Shown piece after piece: positions 43,261-53,641 of a DNA stretch of 64,000 bases. The position numbers were made by a program, and so were the translations under genes. Numbering within the stretch: the stretch's first letter is position 1; each line of letters starts with the position of its first letter. The notes below the pieces were generated by a model. The model saw nothing but the letters and a program-made list of their open reading frames with translations. It was not told where the DNA came from and did no database searches. The stretch comes from Aliivibrio sifiae (GTDB taxonomy: Bacteria; Pseudomonadota; Gammaproteobacteria; Enterobacterales; Vibrionaceae): assembly GCF_002954715.1 (NCBI RefSeq), contig NZ_MSCP01000001.1, positions 1,087,453-1,151,452 of the forward strand, given 5' to 3'.

Positions 43261-44481
43261 TTAGAAGGAAAGGAAGATACCAGCAACAGTTGCGCTCATT
43301 AAGTTTGCTAATGTTGCAGCAAAGATAGCTTTCATACCTAAGCGGGCAATGTCTGGGCGACGGCTTGGAACGACACCACCTAATCCACCCATTAGCATGG
43401 CAATAGAGGTTAAGTTTGCAAAGCCACATAAAGCAAAGGTAACAATAGCTTGAGAATGCTCACTTAATTGGTCTTTAACTGCCATTAAGTCTGCAAAGGC
43501 AACAAATTCGTTAATTGCGATTTTCTTACCAATTAAACTTGCAGCAACAGTCGCTTCTGACCATGGAACACCGATTAACCATGCGATAGGAGCAAATAAG
43601 TAACCAAAAATAAGATCTAAGCTTAAATTATCAAAACCAACCAATAAGCCGACTTTATGTAACCCACCATTAACTAGGGCAATTAAGCTGATAATAGCTA
43701 ATAAACTAGCACCTACGGCAAAGACAATTTGTAAGCCATTTAATGCGCCTTGTGATGCGGCATCAATGATATTGACAGGGGCGTCATCAACATCGTCATC
43801 TTCATATTGATCAGCTTCGTTAATTTCTTCCGTTTGCGGAACAATGAGTTTTGCCATCATCAAACCAGCAGGGGCAGACATAAAGCTTGCAGCGATTAAA
43901 TAACGTAACTCAACGCCTAAACCCGCGTAACCTACCATTGTGCCGCCAGCTACAGATGCTAAACCACCAACCATAACGGCAAACAATTCAGAACGTGACA
44001 TTTTAGCAAGGAAAGGTCGGACGACTAAAGGTGCTTCAACCGAACCTACAAATATATTTGCCGTAGCTGACATGGACTCTGTGCGAGTTGTACCAAGAAA
44101 ACGTTGTAAACCGCCACCAATAATTTTAATGATCCATCCCATTATACCTAGGTAGTAAAGAACAGAGATTAAGGCTGAAAAGAAAACGATGGTAGGCAAA
44201 ACGTTGACGGCAAAAATAAAGCCTAATTTATATTGAGCTAAATCACCAAAAAGGAATTCGGTGCCTACACGTCCATAAGCGATAATATCAGAGACGGCAG
44301 TAGAGATACTATTAAGGATAGTTTGGCCAATTGGCACATAAAGAATGAATCCGGCAAATAGTAACTGAATTAGGAACGCGCCTAATACAGTGCGCCATTT
44401 GATGGCTTGTCGGTTTTCAGAAAAGAGAAAGGCAATCGCGAATAGGCAAACAATGCCTAAAATACTGACCAAAAAGTTCAA
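43261..44481 (-). CDS. NupC-family nucleoside transporter
   Basis: This inner-membrane sodium- or proton-driven nucleoside importer of the CNT family has about ten membrane segments. The TTG at 44481 is the probable start: TGGAG lies upstream and NFLVSILGIVCLFAIAFLFS is then segment 1, giving 406 aa like other NupC proteins. The longer frame to 44556 adds polar residues. SVEAPLVVRPFLAKMSRSEL and GGLASVAGGTMVGYAGLG are the CNT core. A CRP-like site lies upstream. It ends in a bidirectional terminator. Confidence 0.88.
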   Translation of the reverse strand: MNFLVSILGIVCLFAIAFLFSENRQAIKWRTVLGAFLIQLLFAGFILYVPIGQTILNSISTAVSDIIAYGRVGTEFLFGDLAQYKLGFIFAVNVLPTIVFFSALISVLYYLGIMGWIIKIIGGGLQRFLGTTRTESMSATANIFVGSVEAPLVVRPFLAKMSRSELFAVMVGGLASVAGGTMVGYAGLGVELRYLIAASFMSAPAGLMMAKLIVPQTEEINEADQYEDDDVDDAPVNIIDAASQGALNGLQIVFAVGASLLAIISLIALVNGGLHKVGLLVGFDNLSLDLIFGYLFAPIAWLIGVPWSEATVAASLIGKKIAINEFVAFADLMAVKDQLSEHSQAIVTFALCGFANLTSIAMLMGGLGGVVPSRRPDIARLGMKAIFAATLANLMSATVAGIFLSF

Positions 44482-44541
44482 GGTCAAACTCCAATAGTAT
44501 TTAGTTAATGATTGCGGGGGTATTCTAGTCAAAAATAAAAG

Positions 44542-44557
44542 TGTGACAAGGATCAAA
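44542..44557. promoter_or_regulatory. CRP-like site upstream of the NupC gene
   Basis: TGTGA-CAAGGA-TCAAA matches TGTGA-N6-TCACA at 9 of 10 positions. It lies about 60 bp before the TTG start. nupC is controlled by CRP in E. coli. Confidence 0.55.
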
Positions 44558-44731
44558 TTGTTATTGATTCTACATTACGATAACAAAAAATGAAGCAATC
44601 GTTTATCTATTCATCAATAAATGCATATTTGAGAGGTTTATCACATATGGGAGAGTCAGTTGTTACTATATGGGATAATTAAGTGTGCTATTGAATATCA
44701 TTATCCCTAATTTGTAGTGGTGGGTGCTCTA

Positions 44732-45643
44732 TTATATATTATCAATCTTGTCTGAATTAATGTGCTGACGAACAAACGCCATAAAAATATGCACTTTTTT
44801 AGGTAGAAACTTACGTCGAGGATAAATGGCGTATAAAGGCATTGATTGATTTAATTTCCAATCAGGTAAGAGTTGAACCAGTTTGCCTGTTCGCAATTCA
44901 TCTGATAGAAGATAAGTTGCAATATAGCCAATACCGTTACCTGCAATCGTGGCGTTACGAATAGCGTCGGCAGAATCGATTCGATAATTACCGGTCACTT
45001 TGATTTGTAGATCCTCTTCTCCTTTATGAAACCCCCACACATTGTCCTTACGTTCACGACTAATATAAGTAAGGCAGTTGTGTTTTTTAAGATCATAAGG
45101 ATGGTACGGTATCCCTTGTTTTGCTAGATAACTAGGGTTTGCAACTAGAACGAAATGACAATCAATCAGATGCCTTGCAACAAATCCTTCTGGAGGGGAC
45201 TCCATCACACCTATCCATAAGTCTAATTGCTCTGCAATCACATCAATCTTATGATCAAACAAGGTTATTTCGATATTCAGTTGTGGATAGCGTTGATGAA
45301 GCTCTGAAAGATAGGGCAATATATGATTAGTCGCGAAAGATTGAGCGATACCGACACGAAGCTTGCCATTTAATGTATTCATGTTAGATAGTAATTCATT
45401 TTCAGCTTCGTTAATCTCATCGGCGATATTCGCACAATGCACTGCGAACGATTGACCGGCTTCTGTAAGAGAGAAAGAACGCGTCGTTCTCTGAACTAAT
45501 TGAACACCTAAACGTTCTTCAAGAAGTTGAATTTGTAAACTGACCTGTGTTCTTGAAATATCAAGAAGCTGAGCTGCCTTAGTAAAGCTTTTTTGCTGAG
45601 TAAGCGCATTGAATACGATCATTTGTTTAGCTTGCTTTAGCAT
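44732..45643 (-). CDS. LysR-family transcription regulator
   Basis: This 303-aa regulator has a winged helix with QKSFTKAAQLLDISRTQVSL and LEERLGVQLVQRTTRSFSLT, then an effector domain (LRVGIAQSFATNHILPYLSE). It is of the CrgA/YafC-like branch often seen with short-lived effectors. It is divergent from the cobB gene at 45808 with about 165 bp between them. The target is not known. Confidence 0.9.
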   Translation of the reverse strand: MLKQAKQMIVFNALTQQKSFTKAAQLLDISRTQVSLQIQLLEERLGVQLVQRTTRSFSLTEAGQSFAVHCANIADEINEAENELLSNMNTLNGKLRVGIAQSFATNHILPYLSELHQRYPQLNIEITLFDHKIDVIAEQLDLWIGVMESPPEGFVARHLIDCHFVLVANPSYLAKQGIPYHPYDLKKHNCLTYISRERKDNVWGFHKGEEDLQIKVTGNYRIDSADAIRNATIAGNGIGYIATYLLSDELRTGKLVQLLPDWKLNQSMPLYAIYPRRKFLPKKVHIFMAFVRQHINSDKIDNI

Positions 45644-45807
45644 AGGTTTCTCTATTGGTCGTTTAACAGTAAAAGGTCTAGGCTATTGTAATAGAGCGAT
45701 GGAATTGAATAAAGTGCGTTATACCTTTGTTTTACGTTGTCTATTAAAAATACATTGTTTTTTCATGGTAAAATTTAGCTATGAAAAAGATTGTTAAGGA
45801 TGATTGA

Positions 45808-46521
45808 ATGTTATTTCCATATAAAAACATAGTTATTTTAACTGGCGCAGGGATTTCTGCAGAATCAGGAATTCAAACATTTCGAGCAAGTGATGGTCTT
45901 TGGGAAAATCATCGCATTGAAGATGTGGCGACCCCAGAAGGTTTTTTTAAAGATCCTAATTTAGTTCAAGACTTTTATAATAAGCGCCGTGAGTTATTAA
46001 AAAGTGATGAAATTCAACCAAATAAAGCTCATAAAGCCTTGGCGTTACTTGAAAAAGAACTCGATGGTACAGTTACAATTGTGACGCAAAATATTGATGA
46101 TTTACATGAGCGTGGTGGCAGTGTAAATGTGATTCACATGCATGGTGAGTTGAATAAAATTCGCTGTGAAGAGTCAAACCAAGTCATTACGTGTACTGAA
46201 AATATTCATACTGGTGATTTGTGTCACTGTTGTCAGATCCCTGCACAGTTACGACCTCACGTCGTCTGGTTTGGTGAAATGCCGTTGGAGATGGGCCGTA
46301 TTCATGATGCGTTAAATAAAGCCGATCTGTTTATTTCGATTGGTACTTCCGGCTCGGTTTATCCTGCTGCTGGCTTTGTTCATGAAGCAAGATTGCATGG
46401 TGCTCATACGATTGAAATTAACCTAGAACCAAGTGCGGTTGATGATGAGTTTGAAGAAAAACGCTATGGAAAAGCGGGAGAATTAGTGCCTGAATTAGTT
46501 ACTGAGCTATTAGAAGCCTAA
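45808..46521 (+). CDS. cobB: NAD-dependent protein deacylase CobB (sirtuin)
   Basis: This 237-aa class III sirtuin removes acetyl and other acyl groups from lysines using NAD. It has [20 protein letters not shown], the NAD loop, [20 protein letters not shown] with the catalytic His, and a zinc site with Cys in KIRCEE and [15 protein letters not shown] and [15 protein letters not shown] complete the family pattern. Length fits the short bacterial CobB form. A terminator follows. Confidence 0.93.
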   Translation: MLFPYKNIVILTGAGISAESGIQTFRASDGLWENHRIEDVATPEGFFKDPNLVQDFYNKRRELLKSDEIQPNKAHKALALLEKELDGTVTIVTQNIDDLHERGGSVNVIHMHGELNKIRCEESNQVITCTENIHTGDLCHCCQIPAQLRPHVVWFGEMPLEMGRIHDALNKADLFISIGTSGSVYPAAGFVHEARLHGAHTIEINLEPSAVDDEFEEKRYGKAGELVPELVTELLEA

Positions 46522-46544
46522 TTATTCTAATTTAAATTGTGAAT

Positions 46545-46582
46545 AAAAAAGCCAATGAGTCGTTTGATTCATTGGCTTTTTG
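46545..46582. terminator. Bidirectional terminator
   Basis: AAAAAGCCAATGA and TCATTGGCTTTTT form a 13-bp stem between convergent cobB and potD1. Confidence 0.92.
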
Positions 46583-46616
46583 TTTCTATTTAGACTTAGT
46601 CAAAAGTGAAATGATA

Positions 46617-47660
46617 TTACATATCTACTTTTAGACGTTGGAAATATTCATCATAAAGAGAGCTTGCAGCACCAACTTCGTCTTGCCATTCACCAGAGTC
46701 CATGACTTCTTGTGGTGGGAAGATGTTTGGATCGTTTGCAAATGCCTTAGGAAGAAGAGGGTACGCTGATTTAACTGGCGTTGGGTAACCAATTTCTAAT
46801 GCGATTTTTGCTGCGTTTTCAGGACGAAGTAAAAAGTCCATCATTTGATGAGCGGCATCGACATTTTTAGCACCAGAAGGGATTGCTAGGCTATCCATCC
46901 AGAAAATAGTGCCTTTTTCTGGCCATACGATTTGAATGTTTGCACCTTCTTCACGAGCCATGTAAGCAGAGCCATTCCACAGCATACCAACACTTGTTTC
47001 ACCAGCTAAGTATGGATTTGCAGGGAAATCTGAGTTAAATACTAATACGTTAGGCATCAGTTTTTTCAACTCTTCGTATGCTGCTTTGATTTCATCTGGG
47101 TTGGTTGTATTTGCTGAGTAGCCTAACTTAGTTAATGCAATATGGAAGACTTCACGAGAATCATCCATCATCATTAGTTGGCCTTCCCATTTTTCATCCC
47201 AGAAATCATCCCAAGAATGCAGATCATTTGGATTCATCATATCGGCATTTACACCAATACCTGTCGCACCCCAAATGTAAGGAATTGAGTAATTGTTGTT
47301 TGGATCGAATGGTTTGTTCAAATAGTTAGGATCTAAATCTTTGAAGTGTGGCAGTTTGCTTTTATCTATCTTTTGTAGCATGCCTTCTTTGCGCATTTTA
47401 GACACAAAGTAAGTTGAAGGAACAACTAGGTCGTATCCAGAACCTTGAGTTTTTAACTTAGCGTACATGCTTTCGTTAGACTCATAAGTTGAATAATAGA
47501 CTTTGATACCTGTTTCTTTGGTAAAGTCTTCTAGTACTTCATTAGGGATGTATTCTGACCAGTTGTAAAAATAGAGCTCTTTATCTGCAGCTTGTGCATT
47601 ACCAGCGATTAAGGCTGCAGCGCACAGTCCTGTAGAGACGAGAGTTGTCCACTTTTTCAT
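46617..47660 (-). CDS. potD: Spermidine/putrescine-binding protein PotD1
   Basis: This 347-aa periplasmic binding protein delivers polyamines to the PotABC importer. A signal peptide (LVSTGLCAAALIAGNAQA) precedes KELYFYNWSEYIPNEVLEDF, and the middle has LKTQGSGYDLVVPSTYFVSK and VGMLWNGSAYMAREEG. It is a close paralog of the protein at 47870. A terminator at 47822-47845 and about 160 bp separate the two, so this one may have its own promoter. In V. cholerae one of two PotD copies is required for spermidine uptake. Confidence 0.9.
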   Translation of the reverse strand: MKKWTTLVSTGLCAAALIAGNAQAADKELYFYNWSEYIPNEVLEDFTKETGIKVYYSTYESNESMYAKLKTQGSGYDLVVPSTYFVSKMRKEGMLQKIDKSKLPHFKDLDPNYLNKPFDPNNNYSIPYIWGATGIGVNADMMNPNDLHSWDDFWDEKWEGQLMMMDDSREVFHIALTKLGYSANTTNPDEIKAAYEELKKLMPNVLVFNSDFPANPYLAGETSVGMLWNGSAYMAREEGANIQIVWPEKGTIFWMDSLAIPSGAKNVDAAHQMMDFLLRPENAAKIALEIGYPTPVKSAYPLLPKAFANDPNIFPPQEVMDSGEWQDEVGAASSLYDEYFQRLKVDM

Positions 47661-47821
47661 TTCCTTCTCCTATATCAGAGGGGTTTCCATTAATTAGCCG
47701 AGTATTATACCAATATTTGAGACAGACTTCATGGGTTTATAAATCAAGGGCTTGATATAGATTAGTTTTTGAAGTGAGAAAGGGTTAGTAGAGATAAGTA
47801 AACATAGTTTATAGGCATAAA

Positions 47822-47845
47822 AATGGCAGCGTAAACGCTGCCATT
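47822..47845 (-). terminator. Terminator between potD2 and potD1
   Basis: ATGGCAGCGT and ACGCTGCCAT form a 10-bp stem with a 2-nt loop. On the minus strand a TTTTTAT tract follows, so it should end potABC-potD2 transcripts. Confidence 0.88.
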
Positions 47846-47869
47846 AATTAAGGTCAGTAAAGGGTTAGG

Positions 47870-48904
47870 TTACTGTCCGGCTTTCAGTTTCAAGAAATAC
47901 TCTTCGTATTTCACTGTCATATCACCAACTGCAGATTGCCATTCAACACGATCAAGATCTTCTTGAGATGGGAACAGTGGGGCAACATCTTTGAATTTAT
48001 CATTTGATGCTTTAACTGCAGTTAAATAACCAGTATCTGTGGAGATACGTGCTGCGATTTCAGGACGAAGTAAGAAGTCGATCATCTTATGTGATGCTTC
48101 TACGTTTTTCGCACCAGATGGAATTGCAAAGTTATCAACCCAGCCAATGCCACCTTCTTTAGGGAAGATCAATTTAATTGGTAGGCCTTCAGCTTGTGCT
48201 GCTGCCGCTGAGCCATTCCAAAGCATACCAAGACCAACTTCACCAGCCATGTATGGTGCCGCAGGGTTGTCTGAGTTAAACACTAATACGTTTGGCATTA
48301 GTTTTTGTAGTTCAGCGTAAGCTTCATCAATTTCTTTTGGATTGGTTGAGTTACCTGAGTAACCTAGTTTGCGTAATGCAATGTGGAATACTTCACGAGT
48401 ATCGTCCATTAACATTAATTGACCTTCAAACTCTGGGTTCCAAAGGTCGCTCCAGCTATCGAAATCATCTGGATTATACATTTCAGTGTTTACAGCAAGA
48501 CCTGTAATAGCAACTACATGTGGGATAGAGTATTCATTCTTTGGATCGAATGCTTTATCTAAGTAGTTTGTATCTAAACCATTGAAGTTTGAAATTTTCG
48601 ATTTATCAATTGGTTGTAGCATTTTTTCGTCACGCATTTTTGCTACAAAGTAAGTTGATGGTACAACTAAATCGTAACCTTTATTATGCGCTTTCATTTT
48701 TGCATATAATGTTTCGTTAGACTCGTAAGTAGAGTAGATAACTTTAATACCAGTCTCTTTAGTAAATTCTTCTAAGATATCACTGTTGATGTATGGTCCC
48801 CAGTTCATGAATACCAATTCATCATTTTCTTTTGCGTTAGCAACATTCATTGTTAGTGCTAATGCACAGGCGGTTCCAGTAAAAAACGCAGCCATTTTGT
48901 TCAT
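47870..48904 (-). CDS. potD: Spermidine/putrescine-binding protein PotD2
   Basis: This 344-aa periplasmic binding protein is a paralog of PotD1. The ATG at 48904 follows TGGAGAG and gives a signal peptide (AAFFTGTACALALTMNVANA); a longer frame to 48958 has a poor N-terminus. It has DELVFMNWGPYINSDILEEF and ETLYAKMKAHNKGYDLVVPS, and VGLGMLWNGSAAAAQAEG. The acidic and aromatic ligand region matches the PotD pattern with changes. It follows potC directly in the operon. Confidence 0.9.
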   Translation of the reverse strand: MNKMAAFFTGTACALALTMNVANAKENDELVFMNWGPYINSDILEEFTKETGIKVIYSTYESNETLYAKMKAHNKGYDLVVPSTYFVAKMRDEKMLQPIDKSKISNFNGLDTNYLDKAFDPKNEYSIPHVVAITGLAVNTEMYNPDDFDSWSDLWNPEFEGQLMLMDDTREVFHIALRKLGYSGNSTNPKEIDEAYAELQKLMPNVLVFNSDNPAAPYMAGEVGLGMLWNGSAAAAQAEGLPIKLIFPKEGGIGWVDNFAIPSGAKNVEASHKMIDFLLRPEIAARISTDTGYLTAVKASNDKFKDVAPLFPSQEDLDRVEWQSAVGDMTVKYEEYFLKLKAGQ

Positions 48905-49012
48905 TGATTGACTCTCCATTAGAGTGATAAAAAAGAAGACATGTCGAACAAAAGGCATGTCTTCCAGATTTCATTGCTTGCAATAAGCAATTGATTTTAA
49001 ATTTTGAAAGAG

Positions 49013-49783
49013 TTACTTAATTTTTTCTCTTGCAAGGAGTTGTGAAATGACAACTAAAGCCAGTGAAACGATTAACATTACTGTTGCTAGGGCATTCACT
49101 TCTGGTGAAATACCAACTTTAACCATTGAATAAATCTTCAGTGGTAAAATTTCATACGTTGGACCAGTTACAAATGAGCTGATGATTACGTCATCTAGCG
49201 ATAGAGTAAAGCTTAAAAGCCAACCCGCAGCAACTGCAGGTTTTGCTAATGGTAAGATAATTTGTTTTAAAATCACCCACTCACTTGCGCCCAGATCTCG
49301 TGCTGCCTCTAACATTTTCACATCAAAGCCTTTTAAGCGGCTATATACTGTTACAACCACGAATGGTAAACAGAAAGTGATGTGAGCAATTAACAGTGTC
49401 AAAAAGCCAAGTTCAAAACCGATTACAAGGAAAATAGCCAGTAACGAAATTGCCATCACGATATCTGGTGACATCATTACGATAAATAATAATCCATTAA
49501 CAAATTTCTTTCCCTTAAACTGATAACGGAATAGGGCTACGGCTGTTAAACTACCAATAATGGTTGCTGCTGTGCCTGAAATTACTGCAATAGTAATTGA
49601 GTGCCAAGCGGCTTGCATTAGGCTGTCATTGTTAACTAGTGCTTCATACCATTTTGTAGTGAAGCCACCCCATTTCATGCCAAATTTGCTTGCGTTAAAT
49701 GAGTTTGCGATCAAAACGATGATTGGTAGGTATAAGAAGATGTATACCAAACTCATGAAACTAAATTTTATTGTGCGTCCCAT
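49013..49783 (-). CDS. potC: Polyamine ABC permease PotC
   Basis: This 256-aa inner-membrane permease has six hydrophobic segments and the EAARDLGA loop that docks on the ATPase. FSFMSLVYIFLYLPIIVLIA is segment 1. The start ATG overlaps the potB stop by one base, so the two are translationally coupled. It forms a PotB-PotC pair with the upstream gene. Confidence 0.93.
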   Translation of the reverse strand: MGRTIKFSFMSLVYIFLYLPIIVLIANSFNASKFGMKWGGFTTKWYEALVNNDSLMQAAWHSITIAVISGTAATIIGSLTAVALFRYQFKGKKFVNGLLFIVMMSPDIVMAISLLAIFLVIGFELGFLTLLIAHITFCLPFVVVTVYSRLKGFDVKMLEAARDLGASEWVILKQIILPLAKPAVAAGWLLSFTLSLDDVIISSFVTGPTYEILPLKIYSMVKVGISPEVNALATVMLIVSLALVVISQLLAREKIK

Positions 49784-50640
49784 TAATCTAGATCCGCCTT
49801 TTTATTTAATAACTTTCCTGCACGGTAGTATGCGTACAGCATTAATGCCATTGCTAAGGTTAGGGCAATACTGGTTGCTGCGCCAAATGGCCAGTCACGA
49901 GCATTAAGAACCTGACTTTTAATAACGTTACCAATTAATAGGTTTTTCGCGCCACCTAGCAGATCCGAAATGTAGAACATTCCAAGTGCAGGTAGAAGCA
50001 CTAACAGACAACCACCGATAATGCCTGGCATTGTTAGTGGTAGCACAATTTTCCATAACGTTTGAAGTTTGTTCGCACCTAAATCACGAGCGGCTTCTAG
50101 ATAAGTACCGTCTAGTTTTTCAATTGCTGAATACAGTGGCAAAATCATAAAAGGCAATAGAATGTAAACTAAGCCAATCATTACTGCGCTCTCTGTATAC
50201 ATAATGCGTAATGGTTTATCAATGATATCCATTGCGATTAGGCTTTTATTCAAAATACCTTGCGTGCCTAACACTATTTTTAATCCGTAAGTACGGATTA
50301 ATGAGTTAGTCCAAAAAGGAACAATGATTAAAAACAGCATAAATGGACGCCACTTTTCAGGCATTTTTGCAACAATGTAAGCAAATGGGTAACCCACAAC
50401 TAAACATATTAATGTTGCAACAATGGCCATATAAAATGAGTGCCACAGTACTTTTGCGTATAAAGGATCAAAAAGACGAAGATAGTTATCCATCGTAAAC
50501 GTCATTTCAATTAAATTTGCTTCATCACGAGTTAAGAAACTGGTCCCAATAATCATTACATTAGGAATGAATACGAACAGCAGTAACCAAGTTACGATAA
50601 TTGTGATGATGATATTTTGGAGATTAAACTTCTTGTTCAT
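49783..50640 (-). CDS. potB: Polyamine ABC permease PotB
   Basis: This 285-aa permease has six membrane segments and the EAARDLGA loop for PotA contact. The first segment is [20 protein letters not shown], and the end has [20 protein letters not shown]. Its ATG overlaps the end of potA, so the operon is tightly coupled. It pairs with PotC. Confidence 0.93.
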   Translation of the reverse strand: MNKKFNLQNIIITIIVTWLLLFVFIPNVMIIGTSFLTRDEANLIEMTFTMDNYLRLFDPLYAKVLWHSFYMAIVATLICLVVGYPFAYIVAKMPEKWRPFMLFLIIVPFWTNSLIRTYGLKIVLGTQGILNKSLIAMDIIDKPLRIMYTESAVMIGLVYILLPFMILPLYSAIEKLDGTYLEAARDLGANKLQTLWKIVLPLTMPGIIGGCLLVLLPALGMFYISDLLGGAKNLLIGNVIKSQVLNARDWPFGAATSIALTLAMALMLYAYYRAGKLLNKKADLD

Positions 50641-51742
50641 CTGCTAACACCACTTCCCAGCTTTCAACCCAAGTAATTGCTACTTTTTGACCTAAAGAAT
50701 GATCAACATCTGGATCATCTTCATTAAAGAACTCACTGATCATGACTCGCATTCCTGAATCTAATTCAAGTACAGAATCTAATGTCATCCCTTTGTAGGT
50801 ACGTTCACGAACGTAGCCTGTGATGCCTTTAGTCACTGACTCTTTAATTTCTTCAAGTCGCAAATCTTCAGGACGCAGTAGTACTTTTACTTTATCGCCT
50901 GGATTCACATCCAGTTCACAGTAAACAACAGCTGTCGTATCTTCGATTTCAGCTTTAATACGTTTTTCATCAAGACGTTCTAGCACAGTAGCTGCAAACA
51001 CATTGATTTCACCGATAAAGCGCGCAACAAATAAGTTCTTAGGTTCTTCGTAAATTTCACGAGGAGTACCATCCTGTTCGATAACACCATCACGCATTAC
51101 AATAATGCGGTCAGACATCGAAAGGGCTTCTTCTTGGTCGTGTGTTACAAAGATAAAAGTAATACCCAATTGACGTTGTAATTGCTTAAGCTCAATTTGC
51201 ATTTGTTTACGTAATTTGTAATCAAGTGCAGATAAAGATTCATCTAATAATAGAACCTTAGGCTTATTTACTACTGCACGCGCAATAGCGATACGTTGTT
51301 GTTGGCCACCAGATAACTGATGAGGTTTACGATTTGCCATTTGGGCAAGACGTACCATTTGCAATGCTTCCATTACTCTTGGCTCAATGTCTTTACTTGG
51401 AATGTTTTGCATACGTAAACCAAACGCAACGTTTTCAAATACCGTCATGTGTGGGAATAGGGCATAGCTTTGGAATACAGTATTCACATGCCTCTGTTCA
51501 GCGGGTATTGACGTTACATCTGTCGAATCCAGTAAAATTGTTCCTGCATCTGCAGTTTCAAAACCTGCGATCATGCGTAACACTGTGGTTTTACCACAAC
51601 CTGATGGTCCAAGAATTGTTAAAAATTCACCGTGATTAACATCTAAATCAAAATTAGAGATCACTTCTTTGCCATCAAAGCTTTTTGAAATGCCAGTTAA
51701 TTTAATAACGGCTTCTTTTTCGGATTGTTCTGTAACGTTCAA
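50624..51742 (-). CDS. potA: Polyamine ABC ATPase PotA
   Basis: This ATPase of about 372 aa drives the polyamine importer. It has the Walker [10 protein letters not shown], signature LSGGQQQR, Walker [13 protein letters not shown] and the H-loop in [10 protein letters not shown]. The C-terminal third is the TOBE regulatory domain. The frame is open to 51829, but those residues are not typical. The TTG at 51742 ([17 protein letters not shown]) is the likely start; GGAG is 11 nt upstream, a loose spacing. The gene starts the potABCD2 operon. Confidence 0.9.
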   Translation of the reverse strand: MNVTEQSEKEAVIKLTGISKSFDGKEVISNFDLDVNHGEFLTILGPSGCGKTTVLRMIAGFETADAGTILLDSTDVTSIPAEQRHVNTVFQSYALFPHMTVFENVAFGLRMQNIPSKDIEPRVMEALQMVRLAQMANRKPHQLSGGQQQRIAIARAVVNKPKVLLLDESLSALDYKLRKQMQIELKQLQRQLGITFIFVTHDQEEALSMSDRIIVMRDGVIEQDGTPREIYEEPKNLFVARFIGEINVFAATVLERLDEKRIKAEIEDTTAVVYCELDVNPGDKVKVLLRPEDLRLEEIKESVTKGITGYVRERTYKGMTLDSVLELDSGMRVMISEFFNEDDPDVDHSLGQKVAITWVESWEVVLADEQEV

Positions 51743-52069
51743 TGTCTTTTTATCTCCGCCTTCGGGTAGTGATACCGCGCTTAGTATTATGAATGTAAGA
51801 TGGGATTTCGGGCGCATAATAGACCCCAAGTTACGATATTAAAAGTGTTTTTTATTTGATAACACTATTTTTTTTTAAACCCTTTGTTTTTTAGCGTCTT
51901 AGTGTATATATGTTGAGCTTAATTATAGACAAAAATCAGTAAGTTGGTTGGTTTTGTTACAATTAAAAGTCGTTGTTTTCAAAGGATTAGTAAAATTCTT
52001 TTTTTTGATTACTGCACTGGGAGGATGAAAGCCGTATAATCGGCCCATGTTTTATTGTGGTATATAGAA

Positions 52070-52897
52070 ATGAGCGAACAACCAAAAGAAAAAACGTTTA
52101 TCCTTGGTGGGAGCATTGAAAAGGCAATGACTGGTCAGGTTGAATTAAGTCCTGTCAGTGTACTCCAAGAAGCGTGGAAGAATACAATTACGCATTTCTT
52201 CACGTTTTCACCCGCTATTTTATTGCTGACGTTTTCTTATATGGCAATATTCTTCATTGCTTTACAAGTTCAATTAGGTGATCCCGCAATCTTGTTTAAA
52301 GCATTCTTAGGTGAGACTGAACTGACGACCACTATCTCTTATGCTGCATTTGTTGCAGGTTTAAGTGCTCAAGTCATTGTTTCTCCCTTAACTGCTGGTG
52401 CAAGCTTAATGGGTATGAGTCATGCAGCAGGGCTAAAGTGTCGTTCAAATTATATTTTTAAAGGTATGGCTTCTGCGGGCATGGTTGCTCTGGTTACTAT
52501 TCTTTCAGAGGTCTTACAAGGATTGGTAAATATCTATTTACCAATGGTTGCTCTTTATTTATCAATGGCTTTTGGTTTTGCTATTCTTTTAGTATGTGAG
52601 AAAAAAGTTCCGCCATTAAAAGCTTTGCTATATTCATTTAGAGCAACGAATAAAAAGCTAACATCAATGCTTCTTATTCATGTTGTGATTATGCTTGCTT
52701 TGGTGTTTGGTATTGCTTTGTACGGTGTAGGCTTAATTGTGATAATGCCATTTATCTTTAACATTAAAGGTATTCTTTATCGCAATATGTTTGGTATTAC
52801 ACTAAAAGTAATGGTGAAAAGTGACGAGGATAGTGGTAATAACGATGACCACAATACCCCAAATCAAGATGTTAAAAACAATATTTTCAATGCGTGA
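52070..52897 (+). CDS. Multi-pass membrane protein of unknown function
   Basis: This 275-aa protein has six hydrophobic segments, including HFFTFSPAILLLTFSYMAIF, ILSEVLQGLVNIYLPMVALY and SMLLIHVVIMLALVFGIALY. The N-terminal stretch is polar (SEQPKEKTFILGGSIEKAM). It resembles DUF-type membrane proteins of vibrios but I cannot name it. The ATG at 52070 has a weak ribosome binding site; a frame start at 52055 is less likely. Its stop precedes the bax start by 8 bp, so both may be in one operon. Confidence 0.7.
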   Translation: MSEQPKEKTFILGGSIEKAMTGQVELSPVSVLQEAWKNTITHFFTFSPAILLLTFSYMAIFFIALQVQLGDPAILFKAFLGETELTTTISYAAFVAGLSAQVIVSPLTAGASLMGMSHAAGLKCRSNYIFKGMASAGMVALVTILSEVLQGLVNIYLPMVALYLSMAFGFAILLVCEKKVPPLKALLYSFRATNKKLTSMLLIHVVIMLALVFGIALYGVGLIVIMPFIFNIKGILYRNMFGITLKVMVKSDEDSGNNDDHNTPNQDVKNNIFNA

Positions 52898-52905
52898 GTT
52901 CTGTA

Positions 52906-53640
52906 ATGATTAAAAAAATTCTTGTTCTATCTGCTGTATTAATGATGTCTGCTTGTACTCCAAAAGAAGATGTTCCTGATTTTAAAGCCTTTACTGATGT
53001 AAAAGAGAAGAAGGCCGCTTTTTTTAATTTTATGTATCCAGCGGTAATTGCTGAAAATGCTCGAGTTAAAGAAGAACGCACTTTCTTAGAGTCTTTAGTC
53101 ATAAAATTAGATAACGATACTGATATTTCTACAAAGGAGCTAGATCGAGCAACAGAGCTGTCTTCGCTATATAAGGAAAAGTTGACAGATAAAGGCATTA
53201 CCGCCGTTTGGGTTAATGCAATGTTAGTTAAGGTTGATTATATTCCAGCTCCTCTTGTGTTGAGCCAAGGAGCAAATGAATCAGCATGGGGAACCTCTCG
53301 TTTTGCACGTGAAGCGAATAACTACTTTGGACAGTGGTGTTACACTAAAGGGTGTGGTGTTGTTCCAAGTAAGCGTAACGAAGGCGCAGCTCACGAAGTG
53401 GCAAAATTTGATTCGTCAAAAGATGCGGTTCATGCTTACTTTATGAATGTAAACCGCAATAATGCTTATGCCGATCTTCGTATTATTCGCGCTAAGCTAC
53501 ACAGTTCACCTGAAGCATTAACACCAGAGCAAGAAGCGAATGCATTAGCACATGGACTTATTCGTTACTCTGAACGTGGCGATGCTTACGTAGAAGAGAT
53601 CCAAGCGATGATCCGTCATAACAGTCAGTATTGGAGATAA
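52906..53640 (+). CDS. bax: Bax-like glucosaminidase-domain lipoprotein
   Basis: This 244-aa protein has a lipoprotein signal ending LMMSAC (ATG at 52906) and a Bax/FlgJ-type glucosaminidase domain that would cut peptidoglycan. The motif LSQGANESAWGTSRFAREAN has the catalytic Glu, followed by YFGQWCYTKGCGVVP and HAYFMNVNRNNAYADLR. The Cys pair in WCYTKGC is typical of Bax. The DUF2987 gene starts one base after its stop, so the pair is coupled. Confidence 0.88.
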   Translation: MIKKILVLSAVLMMSACTPKEDVPDFKAFTDVKEKKAAFFNFMYPAVIAENARVKEERTFLESLVIKLDNDTDISTKELDRATELSSLYKEKLTDKGITAVWVNAMLVKVDYIPAPLVLSQGANESAWGTSRFAREANNYFGQWCYTKGCGVVPSKRNEGAAHEVAKFDSSKDAVHAYFMNVNRNNAYADLRIIRAKLHSSPEALTPEQEANALAHGLIRYSERGDAYVEEIQAMIRHNSQYWR

Positions 53641-53641
53641 A

